Shown: positions 17,854 to 26,304 of the stretch, one piece after another
Layout of the letters: each line of letters begins with the position of its first letter
Numbering within the stretch: position 1 is the stretch's first letter
Assembly: GCA_015489815.1 (NCBI GenBank)
Contig: WFZA01000020.1
Coordinates: forward strand, 19,115-83,114
Length of the DNA: 64,000 nt
Direction: 5' to 3'
Source: Caldisericales bacterium
Lineage (GTDB): Bacteria > Caldisericota > Caldisericia > Caldisericales > Caldisericaceae
Translations under genes and position numbers: made by a program
Notes under the pieces: generated by a model
What the model was told of the DNA's origin: nothing
Seen by the model: only the letters and a program-made list of their open reading frames with translations
Database searches by the model: none

Positions 17854-18663
17854 ATGAACATTTTACAATCAATCATACTTGGCATTATTCAGGGTGCAAC
17901 AGAATTCCTTCCAGTGAGCAGTTCAGGTAACCTTGTAATTTATCCAGCTATTTTTAAGTGGGGCACACCTACGCTCTCATTCGTAATGGCACTTCATATG
18001 GGCACATTTTTTGCCGTTTTTTTCTATTATATAAAGGATGTATGGCGTTTAATTCTTGCATTCTTCAATACATTCAAGAAAAACAGGACTCCTGAAGAGA
18101 GTGCCTATGTAAGGTTATTCTGGATGCTGTTTGTCGCACTTTTGCCGGCAGGAATTGTCGGCGTCCTCTACGCGGATAAAATTGGAAATGTATTTTCAGA
18201 ACCGCACATTGTATCGCTATTTTTATTCGTTACAGCAGCAATTTTAATCCTTTCCAGTATAGACTTCAGAAAAAAGTGGGATAGTATTGAAAATGTCTCA
18301 ATAAAACATGCATTAAGCGTAGGATTCTTACAAATCGCTGCACTGTTCCCTGGCATTTCGCGTTCTGGCTCTACAATAGCAGGCGGAGTCTTTGCAGGTC
18401 TTAATAGAGAAGATGCAGCACGCTTTTCCTTTCTGCTTTCAATTCCCACGATAGGCGGCGCAGGGCTGCTTGAGATAAAAAGTGCGCTGAATGCTTCCGT
18501 TTCGGGAGTTTCTCATTCTGCAATATTAGCAGGGTTTATAACTTCATTTATAGTAGGATTTCTATCTATAGGATTTTTCTTTAAAGTAATAAAGAAAACA
18601 AAATTTTACTACTTTGCAATTTACTGTATCTTGCTTGGTATCTTAGGCTTAATATTTGCATAA
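17854..18663 (+). CDS. uppP: Undecaprenyl-diphosphatase UppP/BacA
   Basis: Integral membrane phosphatase that recycles undecaprenyl pyrophosphate for cell wall building, 269 residues with about eight membrane helices. Both signature regions are present: GATEFLPVSSSGNLVI at residues 14-29 and ALFPGISRSGSTIAGG near 165-180, which carry the catalytic Glu, Ser and Arg. The ATG at 17854 follows AAGGAG by 7 bases; a TTG at 17836 is rejected for this reason. It is the first gene of a plus-strand trio. Confidence 0.96.
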   Translation: MNILQSIILGIIQGATEFLPVSSSGNLVIYPAIFKWGTPTLSFVMALHMGTFFAVFFYYIKDVWRLILAFFNTFKKNRTPEESAYVRLFWMLFVALLPAGIVGVLYADKIGNVFSEPHIVSLFLFVTAAILILSSIDFRKKWDSIENVSIKHALSVGFLQIAALFPGISRSGSTIAGGVFAGLNREDAARFSFLLSIPTIGGAGLLEIKSALNASVSGVSHSAILAGFITSFIVGFLSIGFFFKVIKKTKFYYFAIYCILLGILGLIFA

Positions 18664-18685
18664 ACAAATAAAAAGGAGGAGGAAA

Positions 18686-19120
18686 GTGATAGATAAAATT
18701 ATTTTTCCTTACGATTTCTCAAAGTTTAGCGAAACGGCCGCAAAATATGTGTCCGACTTTTCAAAAATGAGCGCAAAGTATGTGGTATTAGTAAGCGTGA
18801 TTGAATACGAAGAGTTTTTCACCAAAGTCCTATTTAAAGAAAACGAAATAAGACGGCTAAAAGAAACAATGGAAGAGCGGCTTGCGCCCGTTAAAGAAGC
18901 ACTCGAGAAAAGCGGATTTACAGTTCACACAAAAATCGATTTTGGAATTCCTTACAAAGTTATTTTAAGTACAGCAAAAACTGAAAAAGCAGACCTTATT
19001 GTAATAGGCGCACAGGGTAGGAGCGCAACAATGGAATTTCTCCTTGGTTCTACTGCAATAAATGTGTTGAGGCACTCAACAATACCCGTTATGGTCGTCC
19101 CGAACATCAATCTGGATTGA
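18686..19120 (+). CDS. Universal stress protein (UspA family, ATP-binding type)
   Basis: A 144-residue UspA-fold protein. The start is GTG at 18686, preceded by a long AGGAGGAGG site, and gives the family N-terminus VIDKIIFPYDFSKFSE. The ATP-binding pattern G-x2-G-x9-G-S/T is intact in VIGAQGRSATMEFLLGST near residues 112-127, followed by a typical last strand (TIPVMVV). Its role is not known beyond stress-linked nucleotide binding. The stop overlaps the next start (TGATG). Confidence 0.92.
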   Translation: MIDKIIFPYDFSKFSETAAKYVSDFSKMSAKYVVLVSVIEYEEFFTKVLFKENEIRRLKETMEERLAPVKEALEKSGFTVHTKIDFGIPYKVILSTAKTEKADLIVIGAQGRSATMEFLLGSTAINVLRHSTIPVMVVPNINLD

Positions 19121-20391
19121 TGAGAATATGGAAATTAGTTGAATATTTTTTTCTTCCAGAACTACGCAGATACGGAAAGTTCACACACATAAAAGACCGA
19201 GACTTTATCCTTCCAAAAACAAAAAAGATTGGACTTTATTTACACATACCGTTCTGCCATTCGCTTTGCCCGTACTGTCCGTACGATAGAATTCTTTTCG
19301 AAAAGACACTATCAGAACGCTACACGAATGCCGTAATCAAGGAAATTGAACTCATTAAAGACAAAGTAGGTAAAGTAGAAATTACTTCCCTTTACATAGG
19401 CGGTGGTACCCCAACAACAATAGGTAAAAATCTTGAAAAGATTATAACAAAAATAAAAGGTGAATTTCTTATAAAAGAAAATACAATTTTTATAGAAACA
19501 AATCCTAATGACATTACCGAAGGAAAAATGGCTATGTTAAAAGATTTAGGTATCGGGATGGTAAGCATAGGAGTGCAATCTTTCCAGGATAAATTTCTCA
19601 GAGCAATAGGACGAAATTACAATGCAAAAACCGCAATGAAAGCAATCGAAATTGTCAAAAAATATATAAACAATATAAATATAGACTTAATGTTCGTATT
19701 ACCAGAACAAAGTGAAAAAGACTTTGAGTATGACTTAAAAAAGGCGATTGAGGCGGATGTACAGCAAATTACCGCTTATCCTCTATTCACATTCCCATAC
19801 TCACAGGTAGGAAAATTTTTAAAGATAAATTCTGTAAAATTACCATCTTTTCGGTCTCGAAAAAGAATGTTCTATTTAATGTATAACATACTAACAGAAA
19901 ATGAATATGTTCCTGCCTCCGTATGGGGATTTAAGAAACCCACCGGGACTGAATTTTCTTCAGTTTCACGTATGTACTACATAGGGCTCGGAGCGAGTGC
20001 AGCTACCAAAGTGCCAGGAAAATTTTACATGAATACATTTTCGATACCGCATTACATTGAAAGAGTAAACAGCGGACACTTTGCAGAGGTTGTAAAAATG
20101 GACTACACAAAAAGAATGGATAACTACTATTGGCTATACTGGAAGATATACGAAACACATTTTCAAAAATCAGAATTCGAAAAACGTTTCAGAAATGATA
20201 AGAAAGCACTTTTTCTAATTAAAGCATTAGAAACAGGTAGCTTTATAAAAACAAGAAGTGCACATTACACACTCACACGAAAGGGCATGTTCTATGTACA
20301 CCTCCTTCAAAACTTAATCGCATTAAACCATATAGGAAAAGTGTGGGGCAAAATGATACATGAAGCAGAACCCCGCGAAATACAGCTTTAA
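19120..20391 (+). CDS. HemW-like radical SAM protein (coproporphyrinogen III oxidase family)
   Basis: A 423-residue radical SAM enzyme. The [4Fe-4S] cysteines are in HIPFCHSLCPYC (CxxxCxxC), followed by the SAM-binding glycine run YIGGGTPT and the IGVQSFQD motif typical of the HemN/HemW group. The C-terminal part carries the winged-helix-like tail of that family. HemW proteins act as haem chaperones; HemN makes protoporphyrinogen. No other haem gene is nearby, so the substrate is open. The ATG at 19120 overlaps the usp stop by one base (TGATG); a TTG just before is less likely. Confidence 0.85.
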   Translation: MRIWKLVEYFFLPELRRYGKFTHIKDRDFILPKTKKIGLYLHIPFCHSLCPYCPYDRILFEKTLSERYTNAVIKEIELIKDKVGKVEITSLYIGGGTPTTIGKNLEKIITKIKGEFLIKENTIFIETNPNDITEGKMAMLKDLGIGMVSIGVQSFQDKFLRAIGRNYNAKTAMKAIEIVKKYINNINIDLMFVLPEQSEKDFEYDLKKAIEADVQQITAYPLFTFPYSQVGKFLKINSVKLPSFRSRKRMFYLMYNILTENEYVPASVWGFKKPTGTEFSSVSRMYYIGLGASAATKVPGKFYMNTFSIPHYIERVNSGHFAEVVKMDYTKRMDNYYWLYWKIYETHFQKSEFEKRFRNDKKALFLIKALETGSFIKTRSAHYTLTRKGMFYVHLLQNLIALNHIGKVWGKMIHEAEPREIQL

Positions 20392-20393
20392 TA

Positions 20394-20846
20394 TTAAATC
20401 TCTACGATAGCGCTTACTTCAAGAGCAGCATTCAGCGGCAAGCTATTTACTCCAATTGCTATCCGAGAATGCTTGCCTCTCTCTCCGAAGATTCGTACTA
20501 AAAGATCTGAAATATAATTTAATACTTTTGATTGAGCACTAAAATCATCCGTTGAATTCACAAATCCCTCTATCCTAACGATTTGTTTAACTCTGTCCAG
20601 ATCACCTATCGCATCTTTCAGATTTGCAATGAGTTGGAGGGCACATAGTTCTGCGGCTTCTCTGCCGCTTTTCTCGTCAAACTCCTTACCAAATTTACCT
20701 GATACAACCCTATCGCCTTTAAGAGGGATAACGCCAGAAAGATAAACAAAACTTCCTGACTTTACAACAGGCACATAACTTCCAAGACTCTTTGAAGGTT
20801 TTGGTAAGATGATGCGCTCTTTTTCCATATGTTCTTCAATTTTCAT
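20394..20846 (-). CDS. RidA/YjgF-family protein lacking the RidA arginine
   Basis: A 150-residue YjgF/YER057c/UK114-fold protein, normally a trimer with ligand sites between subunits. True RidA enzymes, which destroy reactive enamines, need an arginine in a V-A-R-L-P context near the C-terminus. Here the matching stretch is GVNSLPLNAALEVSAI, with serine in that place, so it belongs to another Rid subgroup of unknown function. The ATG at 20846 follows GGAGGTGAT. It is convergent with the radical SAM gene (2 bases between stops) and lies downstream of era. Confidence 0.88.
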   Translation of the reverse strand: MKIEEHMEKERIILPKPSKSLGSYVPVVKSGSFVYLSGVIPLKGDRVVSGKFGKEFDEKSGREAAELCALQLIANLKDAIGDLDRVKQIVRIEGFVNSTDDFSAQSKVLNYISDLLVRIFGERGKHSRIAIGVNSLPLNAALEVSAIVEI

Positions 20847-20894
20847 ACGCTATCACCTCCTTTTTAATATTATAATACATTATTTTCCATAACA

Positions 20895-21782
20895 CTAATC
20901 TGGTAACACATATCCTAACTTTTTCAATTTGGACTCAAATTTTGGCCAGTCTTCTTCTACTCTTACAAACAATTCAAGATAAACTGGGCTTTTTACCATC
21001 TCCTGGATTTCCATACGAGCATCCTTACCGATCTTTTTAATCATTTTACCGTTCTGGCCTATTACGATGCCTTTCTGAGAATTCTTTGCAACAGAAATAA
21101 CAGCTCGTACATAAAGCATTCCATTTTCTCTTTCTTTTAATTCCTCCACATTAACGGCAGAAGAATAAGGAAGTTCTTTCCTGAGATTTAAAAAGAGTTT
21201 CTCTCGTATAATTTCCGCAATTGCAAGCGCAAGTGGGATATCGGTTATAACATCTCGTGGAAAATATTCTGGGCCTTCTTTTAAATATTCAATGGTTTTT
21301 TCAAGAAGTTTATCCACATTTTGCCCGCGGAGAGCAGAAATACGAAATACTTCTTTAAACTCAAAAAGTTTAGCAAAATCCTCTTCAGTTTTGTCTATCT
21401 CTTCCTTACTATGTTTATCAATTTTATTTATAACAAGAAATACAGGGACATTTTGTTTTTTAAGCGCATCAAAAATAAAGTTGTATTCTTCTCCTATATA
21501 ATCACCTGCCTCTACCATAAGGTAAATTAAATCCACCCCTTCAATACTTTTTATAGCAACCTCAACCATATATTTATTCAGAGCGCTTTTTGCCTGATGC
21601 ACGCCTGGAGTATCAACAAAAACGATCTGTGCACCTTCCAGGTTCTTTACACCTAAAATTCTGAACCGTGTAGTTTGTGGTTTAGGTGTAACAATAGACA
21701 CCTTACTGCCCACAATATAATTCATAAGTGTTGACTTTCCTACATTTGGCCTTCCTATTAAGGCAACCAATCCACTCTTCAT
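20895..21782 (-). CDS. era: GTPase Era
   Basis: Era, 295 residues, needed for maturation of the 30S ribosomal subunit and 16S rRNA. The G domain shows G1 GRPNVGKST at 11-19, G3 DTPGV near 58, G4 NKID near 120 and G5 SALRG near 150. The C-terminal KH domain has GIVIGQNGKMIKKIGKDAR near 235-253, which binds the 16S 3' end. The ATG follows GGGAGG by 8 bases. Confidence 0.98.
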   Translation of the reverse strand: MKSGLVALIGRPNVGKSTLMNYIVGSKVSIVTPKPQTTRFRILGVKNLEGAQIVFVDTPGVHQAKSALNKYMVEVAIKSIEGVDLIYLMVEAGDYIGEEYNFIFDALKKQNVPVFLVINKIDKHSKEEIDKTEEDFAKLFEFKEVFRISALRGQNVDKLLEKTIEYLKEGPEYFPRDVITDIPLALAIAEIIREKLFLNLRKELPYSSAVNVEELKERENGMLYVRAVISVAKNSQKGIVIGQNGKMIKKIGKDARMEIQEMVKSPVYLELFVRVEEDWPKFESKLKKLGYVLPD

Positions 21783-21872
21783 ATTTCAAACCTCCCATTT
21801 TTTATTTAAATATACAGCAAATGTAGAAGTAAAGCAAATATTTTGTGCGAAACATTAAAATAAAAATTTCTA

Positions 21873-21900
21873 TTGTATTTTATTTCTAATCTGTTATAAT
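21873..21900 (+). promoter_or_regulatory. Promoter before the cold shock gene
   Basis: TTGTAT (21873-21878) and TATAAT (21895-21900) with a 16-base spacer. The predicted leader to the TTG at 21950 is about 43 bases, so there is no long cold-sensing leader of the E. coli cspA kind. Confidence 0.65.
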
Positions 21901-21949
21901 GTTCACATCTGCAGGCAGGATGCAGAAATTTTTTAGGAGGTTTAGTATT

Positions 21950-22165
21950 TTGGAAAGACTTACAGGCACAGTGAAGTGGTTCAATGCCCAGAAAGGTTAC
22001 GGTTTCATCGTACCAGACAACGGCGGCAAAGAGCTTTTCGTTCACTACTCAGCAATCCAGTCAGACGGCTACAAGACTTTAAAAGAAGGCCAGAAAGTAG
22101 AATTTGAAGTAGAGCAGAGCGACAGGGGCGAAAAAGCCGTTAATGTTACTGTAGTATCCGAGTAA
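21950..22165 (+). CDS. Cold shock protein (CspA family)
   Basis: A 71-residue single cold-shock domain. RNP-1 (KGYGFI) and RNP-2 (LFVHYSAI) are intact and the start [19 protein letters not shown] fits the family. The protein binds single-stranded RNA and DNA and melts RNA structure. The start must be TTG at 21950, 9 bases after GGAGG; a longer reading from an upstream ATG at 21899 would begin inside the promoter. The gene is monocistronic: own promoter and own terminator. Confidence 0.95.
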   Translation: MERLTGTVKWFNAQKGYGFIVPDNGGKELFVHYSAIQSDGYKTLKEGQKVEFEVEQSDRGEKAVNVTVVSE

Positions 22166-22194
22166 ATCAGCTGATTCACTTAGATTGAACTTTC

Positions 22195-22230
22195 AATCCC
22201 CACTTTAACGAGTGGGGATTTTCAATTTTT
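22195..22230 (+). terminator. Intrinsic terminator after the cold shock gene
   Basis: A perfect 10-bp stem, AATCCCCACT and AGTGGGGATT, with loop TTAACG, followed by TTTTCAATTTTT. Confidence 0.85.
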
Positions 22231-22268
22231 ACTTTTATTTTTAATCACTTTATATTAATATTACTCAT

Positions 22269-24707
22269 ATGAAAAAAGAAAAAAATAAGACATTAATTAT
22301 CACAGAAAAGCCATCCGTTGCGATGGACATAGCAAAAGCTCTGGGCAAATTCGAAAACAAAAAGGACTATCTGGAAAACGATAGTTTTATAGTTACCTGG
22401 GCATTAGGACATCTCGTCACACTATACGAGCCAAGCGACTACAACAAAAAATTAAAGTTCTGGACACTCCAGAGCCTCCCGATTATTCCAGAAGAATTCA
22501 AGTTTAAACCCATCAAGGAAACCAAGAAACGGTTTAATACCGTAAAGAAACTAATTGACAGAAAAGATGTATCAGAAATCGTAAACGCCTGCGATGCAGG
22601 CAGAGAAGGAGAACTAATATTTAGAAACATACTAAGGCTCGTTCCGCCAAAAGATAAAAAAATAAAAAGGCTATGGCTTTCAGCAATGACAAAGGAAGAA
22701 ATCTTAAAAGGTTTTAAAAATCTTTACGACTCGGAAAAATTTGATCTGCTTGGCGAGTCTGCAACGGCCCGTATGGAGAGCGACTGGCTCGTAGGGATAA
22801 ATGCAACGCGTGCATTTACAAGAAGATGGGGGACAATCCTTTCAATTGGCAGAGTCCAAACACCTACCTTAAACATCATTTGCTCGCGAGAAAAAGAAAT
22901 CAAAGCATTTAAAAGCGAAAAATACTTTGAAATTCAAGGCCAATTTAAAGGAAACGATGAATATACCGGAACATACCTCAATAAAAAAGGCAACACGCGG
23001 ATAAAAACACTTAAAAAAGCAAAAGAAATAAAAGAAAAAACAGAAGGCAAAACAGGTATCATACAAAGTGTCAAAAAAAGTCTCGTAAAAAGAGTACACC
23101 CGCTTCTATACGATCTTACAGAACTCCAGAGAGATGCAAACAGAAAATTCGGATACTCTGCAAAAAGGACACTGAACATTGCGCAAAGCCTGTACGAAAG
23201 TAGAAAACTTATTACATATCCGAGAACAGACAGCAGGTACTTACCAAAAGCATTAAAAAAAGATTTACCTAAAATACTAAAAGGAATCGCAATAAGTCCG
23301 TACGAAGTGTTCGTAAAAGAAATCCTGTCAAAACCGATTAAACTTGACAGTCGCGTAATAAACGACAAGGGAGTAACAGACCACTTTGCAATCATTCCTA
23401 CGGGAAATACTTCTCAGATAGGAACGCTTTCAAAGGAAGAACATAATGTATTTGACCTTATAGCAAGGAGATTTTTGTCTGTATTCTACGAACATGCTGA
23501 AACCGAAAAGTTAGAATTTATTACCAATGTAGAAAAATACTTGTTCAAAACAAACCTCTCTCGGCTAAAAAATCCCGGGTGGATGAAGGTTTACAATAGT
23601 ACAGAAAAAGCGGCACTCATAGAAATTAAAAATGGCGACCAGGCACTGCTCAAAAAAGCGGATATTCAGGAAAAAACAACTCAGCCGCCGCCACGATTCA
23701 CAGATGCAACGATACTTACAGCAATGGAAACTGCAGGCAAGCTCGTTGAAGACGAAGAGCTAAGAGAAGCAATGAAAGAGCGAGGATTAGGCACACCTGC
23801 AACACGCGCAGGTATTATCGAAAGACTTATAGAAGTGGAATACATAGAGCGAGAAGGCAAATCTCTTAAACCGTTAGACAAAGGATTGAGACTTATAGAA
23901 CTCGCAAATGAAGTAGGAACAGTAGAAATTTTGTCACCACTCGTAACCGGAGAATGGGAAAAGAAGTTAAGAGATATAGAAAAAGGTAAATTAAAAGCAG
24001 AAAAGTTTATGGATGGCATAAAGGAGTTTACAAAAGAAATAGTACAAAAGGTAAAGAATTACAAAGGCGGATATAGCATAAAAACAGGAGATACAACCCC
24101 TGTAGGTAAGTGTCCAAAGTGCGGAGGTAACGTATACGAAACTCCCAATACATTTGAATGCGAAAATAAAAAAACTGGCAAATGTGATTTTGTTATATGG
24201 AAAAAATTTCTAAACAAGACTCTCACCCGTGAAATGGCAGAAAAACTTCTAAAAGGTGAAAAAGTACACCTTACAAAGCTGAGAGGAAAAAACAAGTATT
24301 ACTTTGATGCAGATATTGTACTAAGTAAAGACGGAAACATTACATTTGAAGGTACAGAAAACATAAAGAACGACACAGCAATAAGTGATAAACCTGTAGG
24401 GAAGTGCCCAAAGTGTGGGGCAGATGTGTTAGAAGGCTCGTATTCGTACTTCTGTTCTAAAAAAGACCAGGGCTGCACTTTCTACATCAAAAAAACAATG
24501 GGCAATATGGAGATAACAAGAGATATTGCCGAAAAGCTCCTGAAAGACGGAAAAACCGAGCTCCTTACGGGATTTACCTCCAAAAGAGGAAAACCATTTT
24601 CAGCCTATTTATATATTGACCCCAAAACAAATACGGTAAAGTTTGAGTTCGAAAATAAAAAGACAAAAAAGAAAACCACAAAGAGAAAAACTGCAAAGAA
24701 GAAATGA
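22269..24707 (+). CDS. topB: DNA topoisomerase III-like type IA topoisomerase
   Basis: A type IA topoisomerase, 812 residues, closest in layout to TopB. The TOPRIM domain holds E13 (ITEKPSVA) and D109 in NACDAGREGE; the active tyrosine is Y317 in LITYPRTDSRYL. The C-terminus carries two copies of a zinc module: CPKCGGNVYE..CENKKTGKC near residue 615 and CPKCGADVLE..CSKKDQGC near 715, each followed by a similar helix (REMAEKLLKG, RDIAEKLLKDG), then a lysine-rich tail. It decatenates or relaxes DNA. No SD precedes the ATG, and an AT-rich weak -10 lies just upstream. It overlaps the next gene by 4 bases. Confidence 0.93.
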   Translation: MKKEKNKTLIITEKPSVAMDIAKALGKFENKKDYLENDSFIVTWALGHLVTLYEPSDYNKKLKFWTLQSLPIIPEEFKFKPIKETKKRFNTVKKLIDRKDVSEIVNACDAGREGELIFRNILRLVPPKDKKIKRLWLSAMTKEEILKGFKNLYDSEKFDLLGESATARMESDWLVGINATRAFTRRWGTILSIGRVQTPTLNIICSREKEIKAFKSEKYFEIQGQFKGNDEYTGTYLNKKGNTRIKTLKKAKEIKEKTEGKTGIIQSVKKSLVKRVHPLLYDLTELQRDANRKFGYSAKRTLNIAQSLYESRKLITYPRTDSRYLPKALKKDLPKILKGIAISPYEVFVKEILSKPIKLDSRVINDKGVTDHFAIIPTGNTSQIGTLSKEEHNVFDLIARRFLSVFYEHAETEKLEFITNVEKYLFKTNLSRLKNPGWMKVYNSTEKAALIEIKNGDQALLKKADIQEKTTQPPPRFTDATILTAMETAGKLVEDEELREAMKERGLGTPATRAGIIERLIEVEYIEREGKSLKPLDKGLRLIELANEVGTVEILSPLVTGEWEKKLRDIEKGKLKAEKFMDGIKEFTKEIVQKVKNYKGGYSIKTGDTTPVGKCPKCGGNVYETPNTFECENKKTGKCDFVIWKKFLNKTLTREMAEKLLKGEKVHLTKLRGKNKYYFDADIVLSKDGNITFEGTENIKNDTAISDKPVGKCPKCGADVLEGSYSYFCSKKDQGCTFYIKKTMGNMEITRDIAEKLLKDGKTELLTGFTSKRGKPFSAYLYIDPKTNTVKFEFENKKTKKKTTKRKTAKKK

Positions 24708-25255
24708 TCATTCTTGTAGGTGGAGCAAAAAGCTCGAGCGGAAAGACGACATTCATACGGTTACTGCTTAAGATTCTGCCAGATAAGTTCACAGTAATAA
24801 AAGTAACGCCTTCTGACAAACTCGGAGACAAAGTAAAAACAGACATCTCTGTGCTCAGTAAAGAAGGAAAAGATACTGCTTTATTTTTGAAAGATGGGGC
24901 AAAGTCCGTCCTATGGGTGCACGGAAAAAGGTCCCGCATTGAAGAACTTCTTAAAAAAGCATTAGAATTATCCGAAGAACCTATAATCATAGAAGGGAAT
25001 TCCACAGCCCAATATATAAACAATGGGACTTTGTTTTTTGTAAAAAGAGAAAATGAACAAATCGCTAAAGAAAGCTCCAAGTATTTTCTTAAAAAGGCAA
25101 ACTACATCGTAATTAACTCAGAAGACGAGGAACAATCTGTAATAATTCTGGGTAATAAAATCAAATTAAATTTACTAAACGAGTTAAAGTCACCCTCAAA
25201 ATCATTGCAGAGTTTTATAATCAACTTGACTAAAATGAATAGTGGTATAGAATGA
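24704..25255 (+). CDS. P-loop protein, MobB-like
   Basis: A 183-residue protein with the P-loop GGAKSSSGKTTFIR at residues 6-19, then a strand with aspartate in KTDISVL and a Walker-B-like strand PIIIEGNSTAQ near 96-106. The layout recalls MobB-type GTP-binding proteins, which add nucleotides to molybdopterin, but no molybdenum gene is nearby and the C-terminal part is unfamiliar. The function is therefore open. The ATG overlaps the topB stop (ATGA). Confidence 0.7.
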   Translation: MIILVGGAKSSSGKTTFIRLLLKILPDKFTVIKVTPSDKLGDKVKTDISVLSKEGKDTALFLKDGAKSVLWVHGKRSRIEELLKKALELSEEPIIIEGNSTAQYINNGTLFFVKRENEQIAKESSKYFLKKANYIVINSEDEEQSVIILGNKIKLNLLNELKSPSKSLQSFIINLTKMNSGIE

Positions 25256-25281
25256 TAAAGACTAACACGAAGGAGGTAAGT

Positions 25282-25554
25282 ATGAAGAAATCAGAATTAG
25301 TAGAGGCAATTATTAAGAAGACCGGTGCAAAGAAAAAAGATGTCGAAAGCTTCGTAAAGGCATTTATCGAATCCGTAGAAGGAGCTCTTGCAAAAGGTGA
25401 AAAAGTATCACTTATTGGCTTTGGCACATTTGGTGTACGCGAAAGAGCAGCAAGGAAAGGCGTAAATCCAAAAACAGGAAAACCCATTCAGATTCCTGCA
25501 ATGAAAGTACCCTTCTTCAAGGCAGGTAAGGGGCTTAAAGAGAAAGTAAAATAA
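25282..25554 (+). CDS. hup: HU-family DNA-binding protein
   Basis: A 90-residue histone-like protein. It has the helical dimer start MKKSELVEAIIKKTGAKKK, the GFGTFGVRERAARKG segment at about residues 46-60 and the arm PKTGKPIQIPAMKVPFFKAGK with the DNA-inserting proline. It bends and compacts DNA. The ATG follows AAGGAGG by 6 bases. It lies 26 bases after the MobB-like gene and is followed by a terminator. Confidence 0.97.
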   Translation: MKKSELVEAIIKKTGAKKKDVESFVKAFIESVEGALAKGEKVSLIGFGTFGVRERAARKGVNPKTGKPIQIPAMKVPFFKAGKGLKEKVK

Positions 25555-25577
25555 AAGTAAACCAAAAAAGCGGAAAT

Positions 25578-25610
25578 CAAATGCCCTCTCCTGAGGAGAG
25601 GGCATTTTTA
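25578..25610 (+). terminator. Intrinsic terminator after HU
   Basis: An 11-bp stem ATGCCCTCTCC / GGAGAGGGCAT with loop TGA and a T5 run. The gap lies between HU and the convergent DUF47 gene, so the hairpin may act in both directions, more weakly on the minus strand. Confidence 0.88.
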
Positions 25611-25632
25611 ATATACACAAATTTAAAATAGA

Positions 25633-26274
25633 TTATACTTCTTTAATGAGTATGTTTCCAATAATCTCAGCAGCTTCTGCAAGCCTATCGCCAGAATTAC
25701 TAATGTGCCTGTAAACTTCCCTCATTTTGAAAATGTAATGAAAGTCGGACTTCTCAAACAGGTCTGCAAGCGCCTCGCGATAAGTCTCTTCGATCTCGTT
25801 TTCCATTACTTTTGAAGCAATAATATTGTTGTTTACGAGTTGCTTGTCCTTAAATAGTTGCTGCACAGCATAGTTAATGTGGTTTGCGCCCCTTGATACC
25901 TTTTCTATCATTTTCCTCAAATAATAATTAGGATACAATTTATAAACGAGCATTTCCTCAACCGTGCTCAGTGCATAGTCCAGAATGTTATCAATCACAT
26001 TGGACAAATTAAATAAGTCCTGTCTATCAAGCGGCGTTATAAGACTTCTATTTAATTCACCAATCAACTCCCTTCGTGCTTTATCCCCTTCGCTTTCAAC
26101 TTTCTTAAGTTGAATCCTCAAATTGTGCCTCAATACATCTGGATTTTGCGCATCCTCAGAAATCCCCATAAACTCATACAGCAAGTTTACTCCTTCTACG
26201 GTAAGCTCAGCCTGTTTTTCTATAAGGTTCTGAAATGCATCAGCCTTTTTAAATAATGCTTCCCATAATTTCAT
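25633..26274 (-). CDS. PhoU-like DUF47 protein
   Basis: A 213-residue, all-helical DUF47 (TIGR00153) protein. Typical segments are AELTVEGVNLLYEFM and DRQDLFNLSNVIDNILDYA, with conserved acids thought to bind metal. Members are regarded as regulators of Pit-type phosphate transporters; here it follows the pit gene by 30 bases in the same operon, which fits. The ATG at 26274 is preferred: AAGGGG lies 9 bases upstream, and the TTG at 26283 lacks proper spacing. Confidence 0.9.
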   Translation of the reverse strand: MKLWEALFKKADAFQNLIEKQAELTVEGVNLLYEFMGISEDAQNPDVLRHNLRIQLKKVESEGDKARRELIGELNRSLITPLDRQDLFNLSNVIDNILDYALSTVEEMLVYKLYPNYYLRKMIEKVSRGANHINYAVQQLFKDKQLVNNNIIASKVMENEIEETYREALADLFEKSDFHYIFKMREVYRHISNSGDRLAEAAEIIGNILIKEV

Positions 26275-26304
26275 ATTTACCAACCCCTTTAATATATTTT
26301 AATC

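Noticed and set aside
22195..25610. Possible repeat family because three intrinsic terminators look alike (two share the TGCCCTC/GAGGGCA stem at 25578 and 36941)
   Set aside because: The shared part is only 7 bp and the loops differ; chance or common terminator design is enough.
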